This document shows, one piece after another, positions 1 through 6,965 of a stretch of DNA of 7,179 nt; position 1 is the first letter of the stretch, and each line of letters opens with the position of its first letter. The position numbers and the translations under genes are program-made. Source of the stretch: Pseudomonadota bacterium. Its GTDB lineage: Bacteria; Pseudomonadota; Gammaproteobacteria; Burkholderiales; Burkholderiaceae_D. The stretch spans positions 1 through 7,179 of the forward strand of contig JAFECY010000041.1 in NCBI GenBank assembly GCA_018241865.1, written 5' to 3'. The notes below the pieces were generated by a model. The model did no database searches and had not been told where the DNA came from. It saw only the letters and a program-made list of their open reading frames with translations.

Positions 1-77
1 GCTTGAATTACGAAACACCAGAAGCGTTTAGCAGGAAGCTGAAAACCGATTTATTAACCAGAGCTATTCCAGATTAG
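1..77 (+). mobile_element. 3' end of a probable insertion-sequence transposase (partial)
   Basis: A reading frame open from the left edge (first full codon at 3) ends at TAG 75-77 and encodes 24 residues beginning LNYETPEAFSRKL and ending AIPD. The LNYxTPxAF pattern is typical of the extreme C-terminus of DDE transposases of IS3-like (OrfB) elements, just after the last catalytic Glu region. No catalytic residue lies inside the window, so the family cannot be settled. The immediate neighbour is a gene that has lost its 5' half, which fits an IS inserted into it. I could not recognise the terminal inverted repeat; the element end should lie between 78 and about 105. Confidence 0.42.
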
Positions 78-105
78 TTCGGTCCGAAAAAATCAGTCAG
101 GTCAT

Positions 106-483
106 GGGATACACAGGCCTTATTTGCGCGATGACAATGCTCAGACTTCGGCTGATCAAAAGACTCAAAATACCAATGTCGAGAAAAAAATTACCTCCTA
201 TCTTAAAACGATGAATATCTCTGAATCTTTGTATGAGGACATGCGGCGAATTTCTCCAACAAAAATTAAATATTTAACTAATGACGAATTAGAACGGTAT
301 GGTTTAAATCAGCCAGACCCTGATTCTGAAAATGCCAAGATTGCCAGGATTGCTGCTGCTTTGAAAATTACCTCTGGAGAATACATTGAAAGAGCACAAA
401 GAGCCGAGCAGACTTGTACCTCTGGGAATCGCGATCAACGAATTAAATGTAGAAGTGATTTTCTCTCTGGCGTCACTAAATAA
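106..483 (+). pseudogene. 5'-truncated periplasmic ClpP-like (COG3904-type) protein
   Basis: The frame ending at TAA 481-483 is open back to position 58, and family-like sequence starts at 106 with GIHRPYL. The TTG at 124 that could serve as a start is the Leu of that motif, so it is an internal codon and not a real start. GIHRP resembles the IHQP around the catalytic His of ClpP, and ClpP-fold periplasmic proteins of the COG3904 type carry this motif in mid-protein. After it come a helical stretch (SYLKTMNISESLYEDM), then ISPTKIKYLTNDELERYGLN, close to the family's 'P-x-x-x-x-x-L-x-x-x-E-L-x-x-Y-G-L' end, and a tail with Cys pairs that suits an exported protein. The upstream half, with the nucleophilic Ser and signal peptide, is missing, and transposase-like coding sequence sits in its place. 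Base composition is clearly AT-richer than the genes to the right. The truncation is visible; the family call is from memory of motifs. A short expressed remnant remains possible but unlikely to be active. Confidence 0.6.
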
Positions 484-595
484 TCGCCTTTCGTTTTTAT
501 CTAATTTGCATTTGAATATCGCTCCTCATAAAATTTCAGAATTGAGATAGCGGGCCCGTCCTGGTTAACCATTTTTCTCCAGAAAACACAAATGA
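484..595. other. AT-rich convergent intergenic region
   Basis: This gap separates the + strand gene remnant from the end of the minus-strand gapA unit. It contains T-runs near 491-497 and 572-576 and an 8-bp palindrome CGGGCCCG at 551-558. I see no ORF, tRNA or convincing promoter. The change from AT-rich to GC-rich sequence falls here or at the adjacent terminator. Confidence 0.5.
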
Positions 596-620
596 AAACG
601 CCCCGTTGGCCGGGGCGTTT
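596..620 (-). terminator. Rho-independent terminator after gapA
   Basis: On the minus strand AAACGCCCCG pairs perfectly over 10 bp with CGGGGCGTTT around a five-base loop (606-610). The stem's own T residues and the next base give GTTTT, followed by a T-rich stretch. It starts 20 bases after the gapA stop, as expected for the end of a tktA-gapA transcript. On the + strand only three T's follow the stem, so action toward the left-hand genes would be weaker. Confidence 0.88.
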
Positions 621-640
621 GCCTTACTGCGATGCGTCGA

Positions 641-1651
641 TCACTTCGCCGACATCAAGGCAACCGTGGTATCCAGCATGCGGTTGGAGAAGCCCCACTC
701 GTTGTCGTACCAGGACGAGACTTTCACCAAGCGTCCCGAGACCTTGGTCAAGGTCGAATCGAAATTGCTCGACGCCGGGTTGTGGTTGAAGTCCACCGAT
801 ACCAGTTGTTCGGTCTGGTAAGTCAGGATGCCTTTCAGCGCGCCTTCCGAGGCGTCCTTCATGATGGCATTGACTTCATCGACCGTAGTATCGCGCTTGG
901 CAATGAAGGACAGATCGACGATGGAGACGTTGATGGTCGGGACGCGGATCGCGAAACCGTCCAGCTTGCCGTTCAGCTCAGGCAGCACCAAGCCGACCGC
1001 GGCAGCAGCGCCGGTCTTGGTCGGGATCATCGACATGGTAGCGGAGCGGGCGCGACGCAGGTCTTCGTGCATCACGTCGGTCAGCACCTGATCGTTGGTG
1101 TAGGCGTGCACGGTGGTCATCAGGCCGGTTTCGAGGCCGATCTTGTCGTGCAGCGGCTTGACCAGCGGGGCTAAGCAGTTGGTGGTGCAGGAGGCGTTGG
1201 AGATGACTGTGTCGGTCGCTTTCAGCACGTTCTGGTTGACGCCGAACACGACGGTGGCGTCAACGTCCTTGCCGCCGGGCGCGGAGATGATGACTTTCTT
1301 GGCGCCGCCTTTCAGGTGGGCGGAAGCCTTTTCCTTGGTGGTGAAGAAGCCGGTGCACTCCAGCACGACATCGACGTTCAGCTCGCCCCACGGGATTTCA
1401 GCCGGATTGCGTTGCGCAAAGACGCGAATCTTGTCGCCGTTGACGATCATGTTGTCGCCTTCGACGGTGACGGTGCCGGGGAACTTGCCATGCGCCGTGT
1501 CGTAGCGGGTCAGGTGCGCGTTCGATTGCGCATTGCCGAGGTCGTTGATGGCAACGATCTGGATGTCTTGTTTCTTGCCGCCTTCGTAAAATGCGCGAAG
1601 GACATTGCGGCCGATACGGCCATAGCCGTTGATGGCGACACGGATAGTCAT
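641..1651 (-). CDS. gapA: Type I glyceraldehyde-3-phosphate dehydrogenase
   Basis: Converts glyceraldehyde-3-phosphate, NAD+ and phosphate to 1,3-bisphosphoglycerate in cytosolic glycolysis and gluconeogenesis. The 336-residue length is normal for the family. The N-terminal Rossmann segment carries INGYGRIGR (residues 7-15). D37 in AINDL is the Asp that usually favours NAD over NADP. The active-site block [12 protein letters not shown] has the nucleophilic Cys at 155, and His182 in VHAYTNDQ is the general base. The C-terminal WYDNEWG (314-320) is the usual signature near the end. The [18 protein letters not shown] style is that of alpha- and betaproteobacterial GAPDH rather than E. coli GapA. 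The ATG start is backed by AGGAGA seven bases upstream; the stop is TGA. It lies 42 bases after tktA with no visible promoter between and is followed by a strong terminator, so it is probably the last gene of a tktA-gapA transcript. Erythrose-4-phosphate dehydrogenase (Epd) is a less likely alternative, since Epd proteins usually have Glu at the D37 position. Confidence 0.96.
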   Translation of the reverse strand: MTIRVAINGYGRIGRNVLRAFYEGGKKQDIQIVAINDLGNAQSNAHLTRYDTAHGKFPGTVTVEGDNMIVNGDKIRVFAQRNPAEIPWGELNVDVVLECTGFFTTKEKASAHLKGGAKKVIISAPGGKDVDATVVFGVNQNVLKATDTVISNASCTTNCLAPLVKPLHDKIGLETGLMTTVHAYTNDQVLTDVMHEDLRRARSATMSMIPTKTGAAAAVGLVLPELNGKLDGFAIRVPTINVSIVDLSFIAKRDTTVDEVNAIMKDASEGALKGILTYQTEQLVSVDFNHNPASSNFDSTLTKVSGRLVKVSSWYDNEWGFSNRMLDTTVALMSAK

Positions 1652-1658
1652 GGTTTCT

Positions 1659-1664
1659 TCTCCT
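1659..1664 (-). promoter_or_regulatory. Shine-Dalgarno site of gapA
   Basis: The minus strand reads AGGAGA with a seven-base spacer to the ATG at 1651. This fixes the gapA start and lies within the 42-base gap after the tktA stop codon, so gapA can be translated independently on a shared mRNA. Confidence 0.8.
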
Positions 1665-1693
1665 GAACGTAGTTAAGCAACATTACCGAATTT

Positions 1694-3688
1694 TTATGCG
1701 AGAACTTTCTGCACTGCCTCCACGACCTTCTCGGTCGTGAAGTCGAAATACTTGAACAGCACGCCGGCCGGGGCCGATTCGCCGAAGGTGTCGATGCCGA
1801 CCACCGCGCCTTCCAGTCCGACATACTTGTGCCAGAAGGCAGTGACGCCAGCTTCCACCGCCACGCGCGGCACGCCCTTGGTCAGCACGCTGGCTTTGTA
1901 GGCGGCGTCTTGGGCATCGAACAGATCGGTACAAGGCATGGAAACCACGCGCACGGCCACGCCTTGCTTGCCCAGTTCGTCGGCGGCCTTGACCGCCAGC
2001 TCGACTTCGGAGCCGGTGGCAATCAAAATCGCCTTGGCGTTGGGCGCATCGCGCAGCACGTAGCCGCCGCGGTCGATCGCTTGGATTTGCGCTGGAGTGC
2101 GTTCCATGTAGAGCAGATTCTGGCGCGAGAAGATCAGCGTAGTCGGGCCGTGGCGACGCGCCACCGCGTGCCGCCACGCGACGGCCGATTCGACCGTGTC
2201 GCATGGACGCCAATTTTCCAGATTCGGAATCAAGCGCAGACTGGAAACATGCTCGACCGATTGGTGGGTCGGGCCGTCTTCGCCGAGGCCGATCGAGTCG
2301 TGAGTGAAGACGAAGATCGAACGAATCTTCATCAGCGCCGCCATGCGCAGGGCATTGCGGCTGTAGTCGGAGAAGGTCAGGAAGGTCGCGCCGAAGGGGA
2401 TGTAGCCGCCATGCAGGGCAATGCCGTTCATGATGGCGCTCATGCCGAATTCGCGCACGCCGTAGTTGATATGGTTGCCCGGTTGGTCGGCGCGCACCGC
2501 GATGCATTCCTTCCAGTTGGTGAGGTTGGAGCCGGTCAGGTCGGCCGAGCCGCCGAGGAATTCCGGCAGCACCGGGGCCAGCGCCTGAATAACGTTCTGG
2601 CTGGCCTTGCGGGTGGCGATGGTTTCTTTTTTCTCGACGCAGGCGGCGATGTAGTTTTCCACGGTCTGGACGAAATTGCCCGGCAACTCGCCTTTCATGC
2701 GGCGCTGGAATTCGGCGGCCTGTTGCGGATAGCGCGCGCCGTAAGCCTTCAGCACATCGTTCCACTGGTCTTCGGCGGCCTTGCCCTGCTGTTTTGCATC
2801 CCAGGCGGCGTACACGTCGGCCGGAATCTCGAACGGCGGATACGGCCAGCCCAGCGCTGCGCGGGTGGCGGCGATTTCCTTGTCGCCCAATGCCGCGCCG
2901 TGCACGTTGTGGGTGCCTTGCATGTTGGGCGCGCCCTTGCCGATCACGGTCTTGCAGCAGATCAGGGTCGGCTTGTCGGACGCCTTGGCTTGTGTAATCG
3001 CGGCATCGACCGCATCGACGTTGTGGCCATCGACCGCGCGGATCACGTTCCAGCCGTAGGCCTCGAAACGCTTCGGGGTGTCGTCCTGGAACCAGCCTTC
3101 GACATGGCCATCGATCGAGATGCCGTTGTCGTCATACAGCACGATCAGCTTCGACAAGCGCAGGGTGCCGGCCAGCGAGCAAACTTCATGCGAGATGCCT
3201 TCCATCAGGCAGCCGTCGCCGACGAAGGTGTAGGTGTAGTGATCGACCAGCTTGCAATCGGGCTGGTTGAATTCGGCCGCCAGCAGTTTTTCCGCCAGCG
3301 CCATGCCGACCGCGTTGCTGATGCCCTGGCCGAGCGGGCCGGTGGTGGTTTCGATGCCCGGCGTGATGTGCACTTCGGGATGGCCCGGCGTTTTCGAGTG
3401 CAACTGACGGAAGTTCTTGATCTCTTCCATCGACAAGTCGTAGCCGGAGAGATGCAGCAAGGCGTAGTGCAGCATCGAGCCGTGGCCGTTGGAGATAATG
3501 AAGCGGTCGCGGTTGGCCCAGTGTGGATTGGCCGGATTGTGGCGATAGTGTTTGCCCCACAGCGCCACGGCGATTTCCGCCATGCCCATCGGCATGCCGG
3601 GGTGGCCGGAATTAGCTTTCTGGACGGCGTCCATTGCCAGCGCACGGATTGCATTGGCCATCTTGGAAGTGGGGAGCGAAGCGGTCAT
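1694..3688 (-). CDS. tktA: Transketolase
   Basis: A thiamine-diphosphate enzyme that moves two-carbon ketol units between sugar phosphates in the non-oxidative pentose phosphate pathway; it works as a cytosolic homodimer. From the chosen ATG the protein is 664 residues, matching bacterial transketolases of about 660. Visible landmarks: SGHPGMPMG (27-35), a substrate-contact loop; TTGPLGQG (115-122); the ThDP/Mg site G157-D158-G159 and about 30 residues on D187-N188 (YDDNGIS); the pyrimidine domain with catalytic Glu413 in [21 protein letters not shown] (463-476) with the substrate-binding His475; and a C-terminal domain with ATGSEV (557-562). The reading frame is open 47 codons further up, but that stretch is low in family features and overlaps the probable promoter, so the ATG at 3688 giving MTASLPTSK is preferred; no strong Shine-Dalgarno precedes it. 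The stop is TAA, 42 bases before gapA. Its products feed glyceraldehyde-3-phosphate to the GAPDH encoded next door. Confidence 0.96.
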   Translation of the reverse strand: MTASLPTSKMANAIRALAMDAVQKANSGHPGMPMGMAEIAVALWGKHYRHNPANPHWANRDRFIISNGHGSMLHYALLHLSGYDLSMEEIKNFRQLHSKTPGHPEVHITPGIETTTGPLGQGISNAVGMALAEKLLAAEFNQPDCKLVDHYTYTFVGDGCLMEGISHEVCSLAGTLRLSKLIVLYDDNGISIDGHVEGWFQDDTPKRFEAYGWNVIRAVDGHNVDAVDAAITQAKASDKPTLICCKTVIGKGAPNMQGTHNVHGAALGDKEIAATRAALGWPYPPFEIPADVYAAWDAKQQGKAAEDQWNDVLKAYGARYPQQAAEFQRRMKGELPGNFVQTVENYIAACVEKKETIATRKASQNVIQALAPVLPEFLGGSADLTGSNLTNWKECIAVRADQPGNHINYGVREFGMSAIMNGIALHGGYIPFGATFLTFSDYSRNALRMAALMKIRSIFVFTHDSIGLGEDGPTHQSVEHVSSLRLIPNLENWRPCDTVESAVAWRHAVARRHGPTTLIFSRQNLLYMERTPAQIQAIDRGGYVLRDAPNAKAILIATGSEVELAVKAADELGKQGVAVRVVSMPCTDLFDAQDAAYKASVLTKGVPRVAVEAGVTAFWHKYVGLEGAVVGIDTFGESAPAGVLFKYFDFTTEKVVEAVQKVLA

Positions 3689-3721
3689 GGTGTTCAGCAG
3701 AATTTTTGAGTCAAACAGATG

Positions 3722-3736
3722 CCGGCAGCGTGCCGG
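3722..3736 (-). promoter_or_regulatory. Hairpin in the tktA leader
   Basis: The minus strand reads CCGGCA-CGC-TGCCGG, a perfect six-base stem with a three-base loop, 33 bases upstream of the tktA ATG. If transcription starts from the adjacent -10 element, the hairpin would sit almost at the 5' end of the mRNA, where such stems can protect against decay. There is no T-run, so it is not a terminator for speD. The function is inferred. Confidence 0.45.
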
Positions 3737-3746
3737 AAAGCTCGTT

Positions 3747-3755
3747 ATTTTACCA
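3747..3755 (-). promoter_or_regulatory. Candidate extended -10 promoter of tktA
   Basis: The minus strand reads TGG-TAAAAT, matching the TGn-TATAAT extended -10 pattern with one mismatch. It is about 58 bases upstream of the tktA ATG and is the most AT-rich point in an otherwise GC-rich gap. I see no good -35 hexamer at the expected spacing, which is acceptable for extended -10 promoters. The position agrees with starting tktA at 3688 rather than further upstream. Confidence 0.42.
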
Positions 3756-3867
3756 GAGGCGGGAAGGGGTTTTGAGAGGCTGGCGCGCAAGTCTTCTTGC
3801 AGGAAAGGCAAGCGCGTCTGCGTGCGCATTTGTGCGCGCGCAAGCGTGCAGACTGCGTGTGTATGAA

Positions 3868-4248
3868 TTACGCCTCGCCGCGCGCCACGGTTTGCGTAGC
3901 GGTACGTGCCGGCTGCAAGGCCGCTACGATCACATCCAGCGCCTTTTGCGGAGCGGCATTACCGCACATGAAAATATCGACAGCCGCGAACCCGGATTCG
4001 GGCCAAGTGTGTATCGAGATATGCGATTCCGCCAACAGCAATACGCCGGTGATGCCCTGGCCGGGGCCGAAGGCATGGAAGTGCGCGTGCAGGATGGTGG
4101 CGTCGGCCGCTTCGGCGGCGCGGCGCAGCAAGTGATCCACCGTCTCGGCGCTGCTCAGCCGTTCCGCTGCCACATCAAACAAGTCGGCCAGCACATGCAA
4201 ACCGTGCGGCTGGTACGACTGGTATGACGGGTGCTGCACTGCTGTCAT
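3868..4248 (-). CDS. speD: S-adenosylmethionine decarboxylase proenzyme (short, SpeH-type)
   Basis: Decarboxylates S-adenosylmethionine to the aminopropyl donor used by spermidine synthase; cytosolic. The 126-residue proenzyme is the size of the short class-1B (Thermotoga/Bacillus SpeH) form, not the ~264-residue E. coli SpeD. The self-processing motif [12 protein letters not shown] is intact: cleavage is expected between E74 and S75, S75 becoming the pyruvoyl cofactor. The processing His (H80, S+5) and proton-donor Cys (C95, S+20, in DIFMCG) are spaced as in Thermotoga (S63/H68/C83). [10 protein letters not shown] (16-25) is the usual first strand. The ATG overlaps the stop of the preceding small gene (ATGA) and GGTGG lies just before it, so translation is likely coupled. 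No spermidine synthase gene is visible. The stop is TAA, followed by 179 bases to tktA without a canonical terminator. Some short SpeD homologues have become arginine or ornithine decarboxylases; the retained core residues do not by themselves exclude this. Confidence 0.94.
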   Translation of the reverse strand: MTAVQHPSYQSYQPHGLHVLADLFDVAAERLSSAETVDHLLRRAAEAADATILHAHFHAFGPGQGITGVLLLAESHISIHTWPESGFAAVDIFMCGNAAPQKALDVIVAALQPARTATQTVARGEA

Positions 4249-4430
4249 TTATGACCACCACCGCCACCGCCCCAACTACCGGTATTGCTGCTCCAGCTAC
4301 TGCCGCTGCCGCCACTGCGATAGCCGGATGAGGAGCTACTGTTGGCGGCGGATTTGACCATGCGCGTCCAGCTCATGCCGGTGAATACGGTGGTGACCAC
4401 GATGGCATAGATCAGAAAAGCATTCCGCAC
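4245..4430 (-). CDS. Small membrane protein with Gly/Ser-rich tail
   Basis: A 61-residue protein. Residues 4-21 are hydrophobic (AFLIYAIVVTTVF...) and form a single membrane anchor or an uncleaved signal sequence. R23 and K26 follow the segment and R2 precedes it, leaving topology uncertain. Residues 31-59 are low complexity, 23 of 29 being Gly or Ser, with isolated W46 and W53, and the protein ends in six Gly then His-Lys. No known domain is recognisable. I take it as real because it starts with GTG nine bases after an AGGA site, begins six bases after the DUF4178 gene's stop, and its TGA overlaps the speD ATG by four bases (ATGA); such packing is hard to get by chance. The Gly/Ser tail suggests a flexible linker or a self-associating segment. 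Function unknown; the context ties it to the SPFH/DUF4178 membrane proteins and to polyamine synthesis. Confidence 0.78.
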   Translation of the reverse strand: MRNAFLIYAIVVTTVFTGMSWTRMVKSAANSSSSSGYRSGGSGSSWSSNTGSWGGGGGGHK

Positions 4431-4436
4431 GATTCG

Positions 4437-5882
4437 TTATCCTTTCAGCCAACTGATTGCCTTGGCCGGCAGGTACACCGCAGCCAGCGCCATCAGGGTC
4501 GGCACGAAGGTGTCGCCCATGGCGAAGAACAGGGGAATCGCATTCAAGCCGATGATCCACCAGATGAATTTGGTCGAGATATCCTCAAGACCGTCGGGCG
4601 CTTCTTCCTTGTCGGCGGCGATCTTGTCTCCGAACCAAGCGCGGATCTGGTCGGGGCTGACCGGCAGCGATTGCGACCAGTTCAGTTCTTCCGCCGTGAT
4701 CTCGGCCGCGAGTTTTTTCTGGCCGGCTTCGTATTCGATGATGTCGGTCTGGTCGCCCACATTCACGCGCCAGTTGAACGCGCCAGCGGCGAACGTCACC
4801 GTCGCCGGATAGCGATACAGTTTCTGGTAAGTCGCCTTGCCGTACGCGACCGACTCTTCCTTGAACCAACCCGGCCACTCGTCCAGCACCGTGCTGCGCT
4901 CCCAGCCGGCATCGGTTTCGACCAGCCAGAGGAAACCGCCGCGCGCGCTGTAAAGCAGGTATTCGGTCCACGACGTGTTTTCATCGTCGGCGCGCTGCAT
5001 CAGGCCGATGATTTCAAATGGCTTGCCGTTGATGTCGGCTTTCGCGCCCAGTTCCAGCGTCGTCGCGACTTGCGACATGCGCGTGGCGGCTTGCAGCACT
5101 TCCGCCTTCGGCCCGGCCGCATCGACTTGCGCATGGCAACTCGGGCACAAGATGGTTGTCGTCACGCCCGGCAGGAATGACACGCTGCTGCCGCACGAGG
5201 GGCAGGACAAGGCATCGACCTTGCCCTTGAACTTGCCGGCACTGGTTTTGACTTGGTCTTCGTCGCGCAGCAACTGGCATTTCAGTCCTTCCAGCGTGAC
5301 CGCCTGGCCAGTGTACACGGCAGGAATGTCGGCGTCGGAATAATCGAGCGTGAGGAAATTCGCGCCGGCACGGAAATCAGCGACGCGCGCCTGCCAGCCC
5401 TTGCCGACCTTGAACGGCAATTCGCCCTGGCCACCGATGCATTCGGCAGTGCGGATATCCGCACCGACGTAATTCATACCGGCGAGCGCGTAATTGCGCG
5501 CCGGTTGCAGTTCCTCGAATGTCGGCAACTGCGTATCGGCCGAGGCCGGGCGTTCCTGCGTCAGCGTGTACATGCCGGAAGCATCGCTCAGCCAAGCGGC
5601 CTTGCCATCGTCGAACAGCACATACCATTCGTTCCACATACCCGCCGGATAGCGCAACTGGATGCGGCCGATCACGTTGAAGGCTTGGTCGCCGAACACG
5701 CCGGACGTGCCGATCTGGATCGGCGAATAATCTTCCAGCACGTCCGACATCTTGCCGAGATTCTTGACCGAATCGGCATCCTTCAGAATCGTCGTTTTGC
5801 AAAACTCGCAAACCGCCAATACCGAAGCCGTCGATTTGAACGCGACCTCGGCACCGCAGCTAGGGCAGGAGACTTTCTGCAT
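4437..5882 (-). CDS. Membrane-anchored protein with two zinc-ribbon/DUF4178 units
   Basis: A 481-residue protein of unknown biochemical function. It is built as a tandem repeat. Zinc ribbon 1 (CPSC at 6-9, CEFC at 25-28) is followed by a beta-rich DUF4178-type domain (about 50-210) containing FNVIGRIQLRY and WNEWYVLFDDGKAAWL. Zinc ribbon 2 (CPSC at 227-230 and 246-249) is followed by a second such domain (about 275-420) with FEIIGLMQR, TEYLLYSARGGFLWL and W-rich strands. The 'F-x-I-x-G-x(n)-W-x-E-Y-x-L' core is shared by both copies. Two C-terminal membrane segments (about 437-454 and 459-475) would leave the bulk of the protein on one side, probably the cytoplasm. The ATG at 5882 puts the first Cys pair at residues 6-9, as expected; the ribosome site is weak (TAAGG close to the start). 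It lies 27 bases after the SPFH gene and 6 bases before the small Gly/Ser gene. A zinc-ribbon membrane protein next to an SPFH protein recalls YdjG-YdjI of B. subtilis. The DUF4178 name is from motif memory. Confidence 0.82.
   Translation of the reverse strand: MQKVSCPSCGAEVAFKSTASVLAVCEFCKTTILKDADSVKNLGKMSDVLEDYSPIQIGTSGVFGDQAFNVIGRIQLRYPAGMWNEWYVLFDDGKAAWLSDASGMYTLTQERPASADTQLPTFEELQPARNYALAGMNYVGADIRTAECIGGQGELPFKVGKGWQARVADFRAGANFLTLDYSDADIPAVYTGQAVTLEGLKCQLLRDEDQVKTSAGKFKGKVDALSCPSCGSSVSFLPGVTTTILCPSCHAQVDAAGPKAEVLQAATRMSQVATTLELGAKADINGKPFEIIGLMQRADDENTSWTEYLLYSARGGFLWLVETDAGWERSTVLDEWPGWFKEESVAYGKATYQKLYRYPATVTFAAGAFNWRVNVGDQTDIIEYEAGQKKLAAEITAEELNWSQSLPVSPDQIRAWFGDKIAADKEEAPDGLEDISTKFIWWIIGLNAIPLFFAMGDTFVPTLMALAAVYLPAKAISWLKG
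4440..4443 (-). promoter_or_regulatory. Shine-Dalgarno site supporting a GTG start
   Basis: The minus strand reads AAAGGAT (AGGA core), nine bases before the GTG at 4430. It falls across the end of the DUF4178 gene and its TAA stop, so the small gene is positioned for translation by ribosomes finishing the upstream gene. This decides for GTG as the start, since no in-frame ATG precedes the membrane segment. Confidence 0.65.
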
Positions 5883-5909
5883 GACCTTACCAGTCCAGAG
5901 TCGGCGGTG

Positions 5910-6959
5910 TTAACCCAGCAGCTTTTTCAGCAACTCAGCCTTCGCCGTGTCGTAATCGCTCGCGGAAATCAGGCCCTTGTCCAGCAAACCCTTGAGTTTT
6001 TCCAGCCGCGCTTCGACCGGCTCTTCCGCCGGAGCGACAGGAGCAGCAGGAGCGGCCGCCGCTGCCGGTGCAGCCGCAGGCGCCATCGCGCCCGCCATGC
6101 TCTGCGCCATCACCTGCCCGAATGCGACACCCGAAGACAGGCCCGCACCCAAGCCGGCCAGGCCGCCTTCATTCTGCGCGGCCAGCGGAATCGAGCTCGC
6201 CACCTGGAACTTGGTGAAGCCGGCCATCTTGTCGGCGCTCAGCCCGCCCTTCATGCCGGCGGCGATGCGCTCATCCAGCGCGGCCTGCAACTCTTCCGGC
6301 AGGCTGACGCTGGCGACGGTGAACTCGTCCATGCCGAGGCCGTACTTGGCGAACACATTACCCAGATCGCCCTTGACGTGCTGCGCCATCAAGGCTTGGT
6401 TGGCGGCCATGTCGAGGAAAGGCACATTGGCGCCGCCCAGCGAGCTGGCCATGGTCGCCATCGTGATGCCGCGCAATTGCTCTTCCGCTTCGTCGCGGGT
6501 GTACTGGTCGCGCGTGCCGCTGATCTCGGTGAAGAACAACTTGGGATCGGTGATGCGGTAGGAATACATGCCGAATGCGCGGACGCGGATCATGTCGAAA
6601 TCCTTGTCACGGATCGTGATCGGCTGCGGCGTACCCCACTTGCGGCCGATCTGCACCCGCGTGCTGAAGAAATACACGTCCGACTTGAACGGCGACTCGA
6701 ACAGCTTGTCCCAGTTTTTCAGGTTGGTCAGCACCGGCAGGGTATTGGTGGTCAGCTTGTAATTGCCGGGGCCGAACACGTCGGCGATCTTGCCTTCGTT
6801 GACGAACATCGCCATCTGCGATTCGCGCACGGTGAGCGCGGCGCCGTTCTGGATTTCAAAGTCCTGCATCGGATAGCGCCAGGCGAGCACGCCGTCGGTA
6901 TCTTCATTCCATTGCAGGACATCGATAAACTGCTTCTTGATAAATGAACCGAGACCCAT
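5910..6959 (-). CDS. SPFH-domain protein (YdjI/'virion core protein'-like) with C-terminal SHOCT-like segment
   Basis: A 349-residue cytoplasmic, probably membrane-associated scaffold. The N-terminal part (about 1-235) matches the bacterial SPFH group often annotated as 'virion core protein (lumpy skin disease virus)' or YdjI-like. It opens with FIDVLQWNEDTDGVLAWRYP and continues with NGAALTVRESQMAMFVNEGK (38-57), FGPGNYKLTTNTLPVL (62-77), then PITIRDKDFDMIRVRAFGMYSY (113-134). There is no N-terminal membrane helix, unlike flotillins. A helical/Gly-rich part, an Ala/Pro linker (about 292-311) and a C-terminal amphipathic pair (316-347, LEKLKGLLDKGLISASDYDT...) follow; the last matches the SHOCT pattern of short oligomerisation modules. 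The ATG is preceded by AAGGAGG with good spacing; the stop is TAA. In B. subtilis the relative YdjI is needed to place a PspA protein at the membrane; PspA is not encoded in this window. It lies between the DUF350 and DUF4178 genes, so all three probably act together at the membrane. Confidence 0.88.
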   Translation of the reverse strand: MGLGSFIKKQFIDVLQWNEDTDGVLAWRYPMQDFEIQNGAALTVRESQMAMFVNEGKIADVFGPGNYKLTTNTLPVLTNLKNWDKLFESPFKSDVYFFSTRVQIGRKWGTPQPITIRDKDFDMIRVRAFGMYSYRITDPKLFFTEISGTRDQYTRDEAEEQLRGITMATMASSLGGANVPFLDMAANQALMAQHVKGDLGNVFAKYGLGMDEFTVASVSLPEELQAALDERIAAGMKGGLSADKMAGFTKFQVASSIPLAAQNEGGLAGLGAGLSSGVAFGQVMAQSMAGAMAPAAAPAAAAAPAAPVAPAEEPVEARLEKLKGLLDKGLISASDYDTAKAELLKKLLG

Positions 6960-6965
6960 GATGGC

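Noticed and set aside
124..126. TTG as the start of a 119-residue protein
   Set aside because: The same frame is open upstream and the TTG encodes the Leu of the GIHRPYL motif, so the open frame reflects truncation.
469..497. Possible + strand terminator after the truncated gene (GGCG...CGCC then T-rich)
   Set aside because: The stem is only four base pairs with a 12-base loop and overlaps the stop codon. The T-run is interrupted, so support is too weak.
551..558. Palindrome CGGGCCCG
   Set aside because: An eight-base GC palindrome alone is expected by chance and has no loop or T-run; no regulator site is recognised.
641..1651. Erythrose-4-phosphate dehydrogenase (epd) for the GAPDH-family gene next to tktA
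   Set aside because: Adjacency to transketolase recalls the E. coli epd region, but AINDL with Asp37 and the [10 protein letters not shown] segment match type I GAPDH better.
1829..3709. A 626-codon open frame on the + strand
   Set aside because: It lies fully antisense to tktA, whose motifs are complete. Its protein is rich in Arg/Gly/His/Ala/Val in the way produced by the complement of GC-biased codons, and it shows no recognisable domain.
3689..3829. A 47-codon N-terminal extension of transketolase
   Set aside because: The extension does not resemble transketolases or a clear targeting signal, overlaps the candidate promoter and leader hairpin, and the ATG at 3688 gives the usual family length.
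3824..3848. GCGCA/TGCGC inverted repeats after speD as a terminator
   Set aside because: The five-base stem lies in GC-alternating sequence and no T-run follows in either direction.
5253..6947. A 564-codon open frame on the + strand
   Set aside because: It is antisense to the SPFH gene and part of the DUF4178 gene, both well supported. The long open frame follows from the codon bias of the opposite strand.
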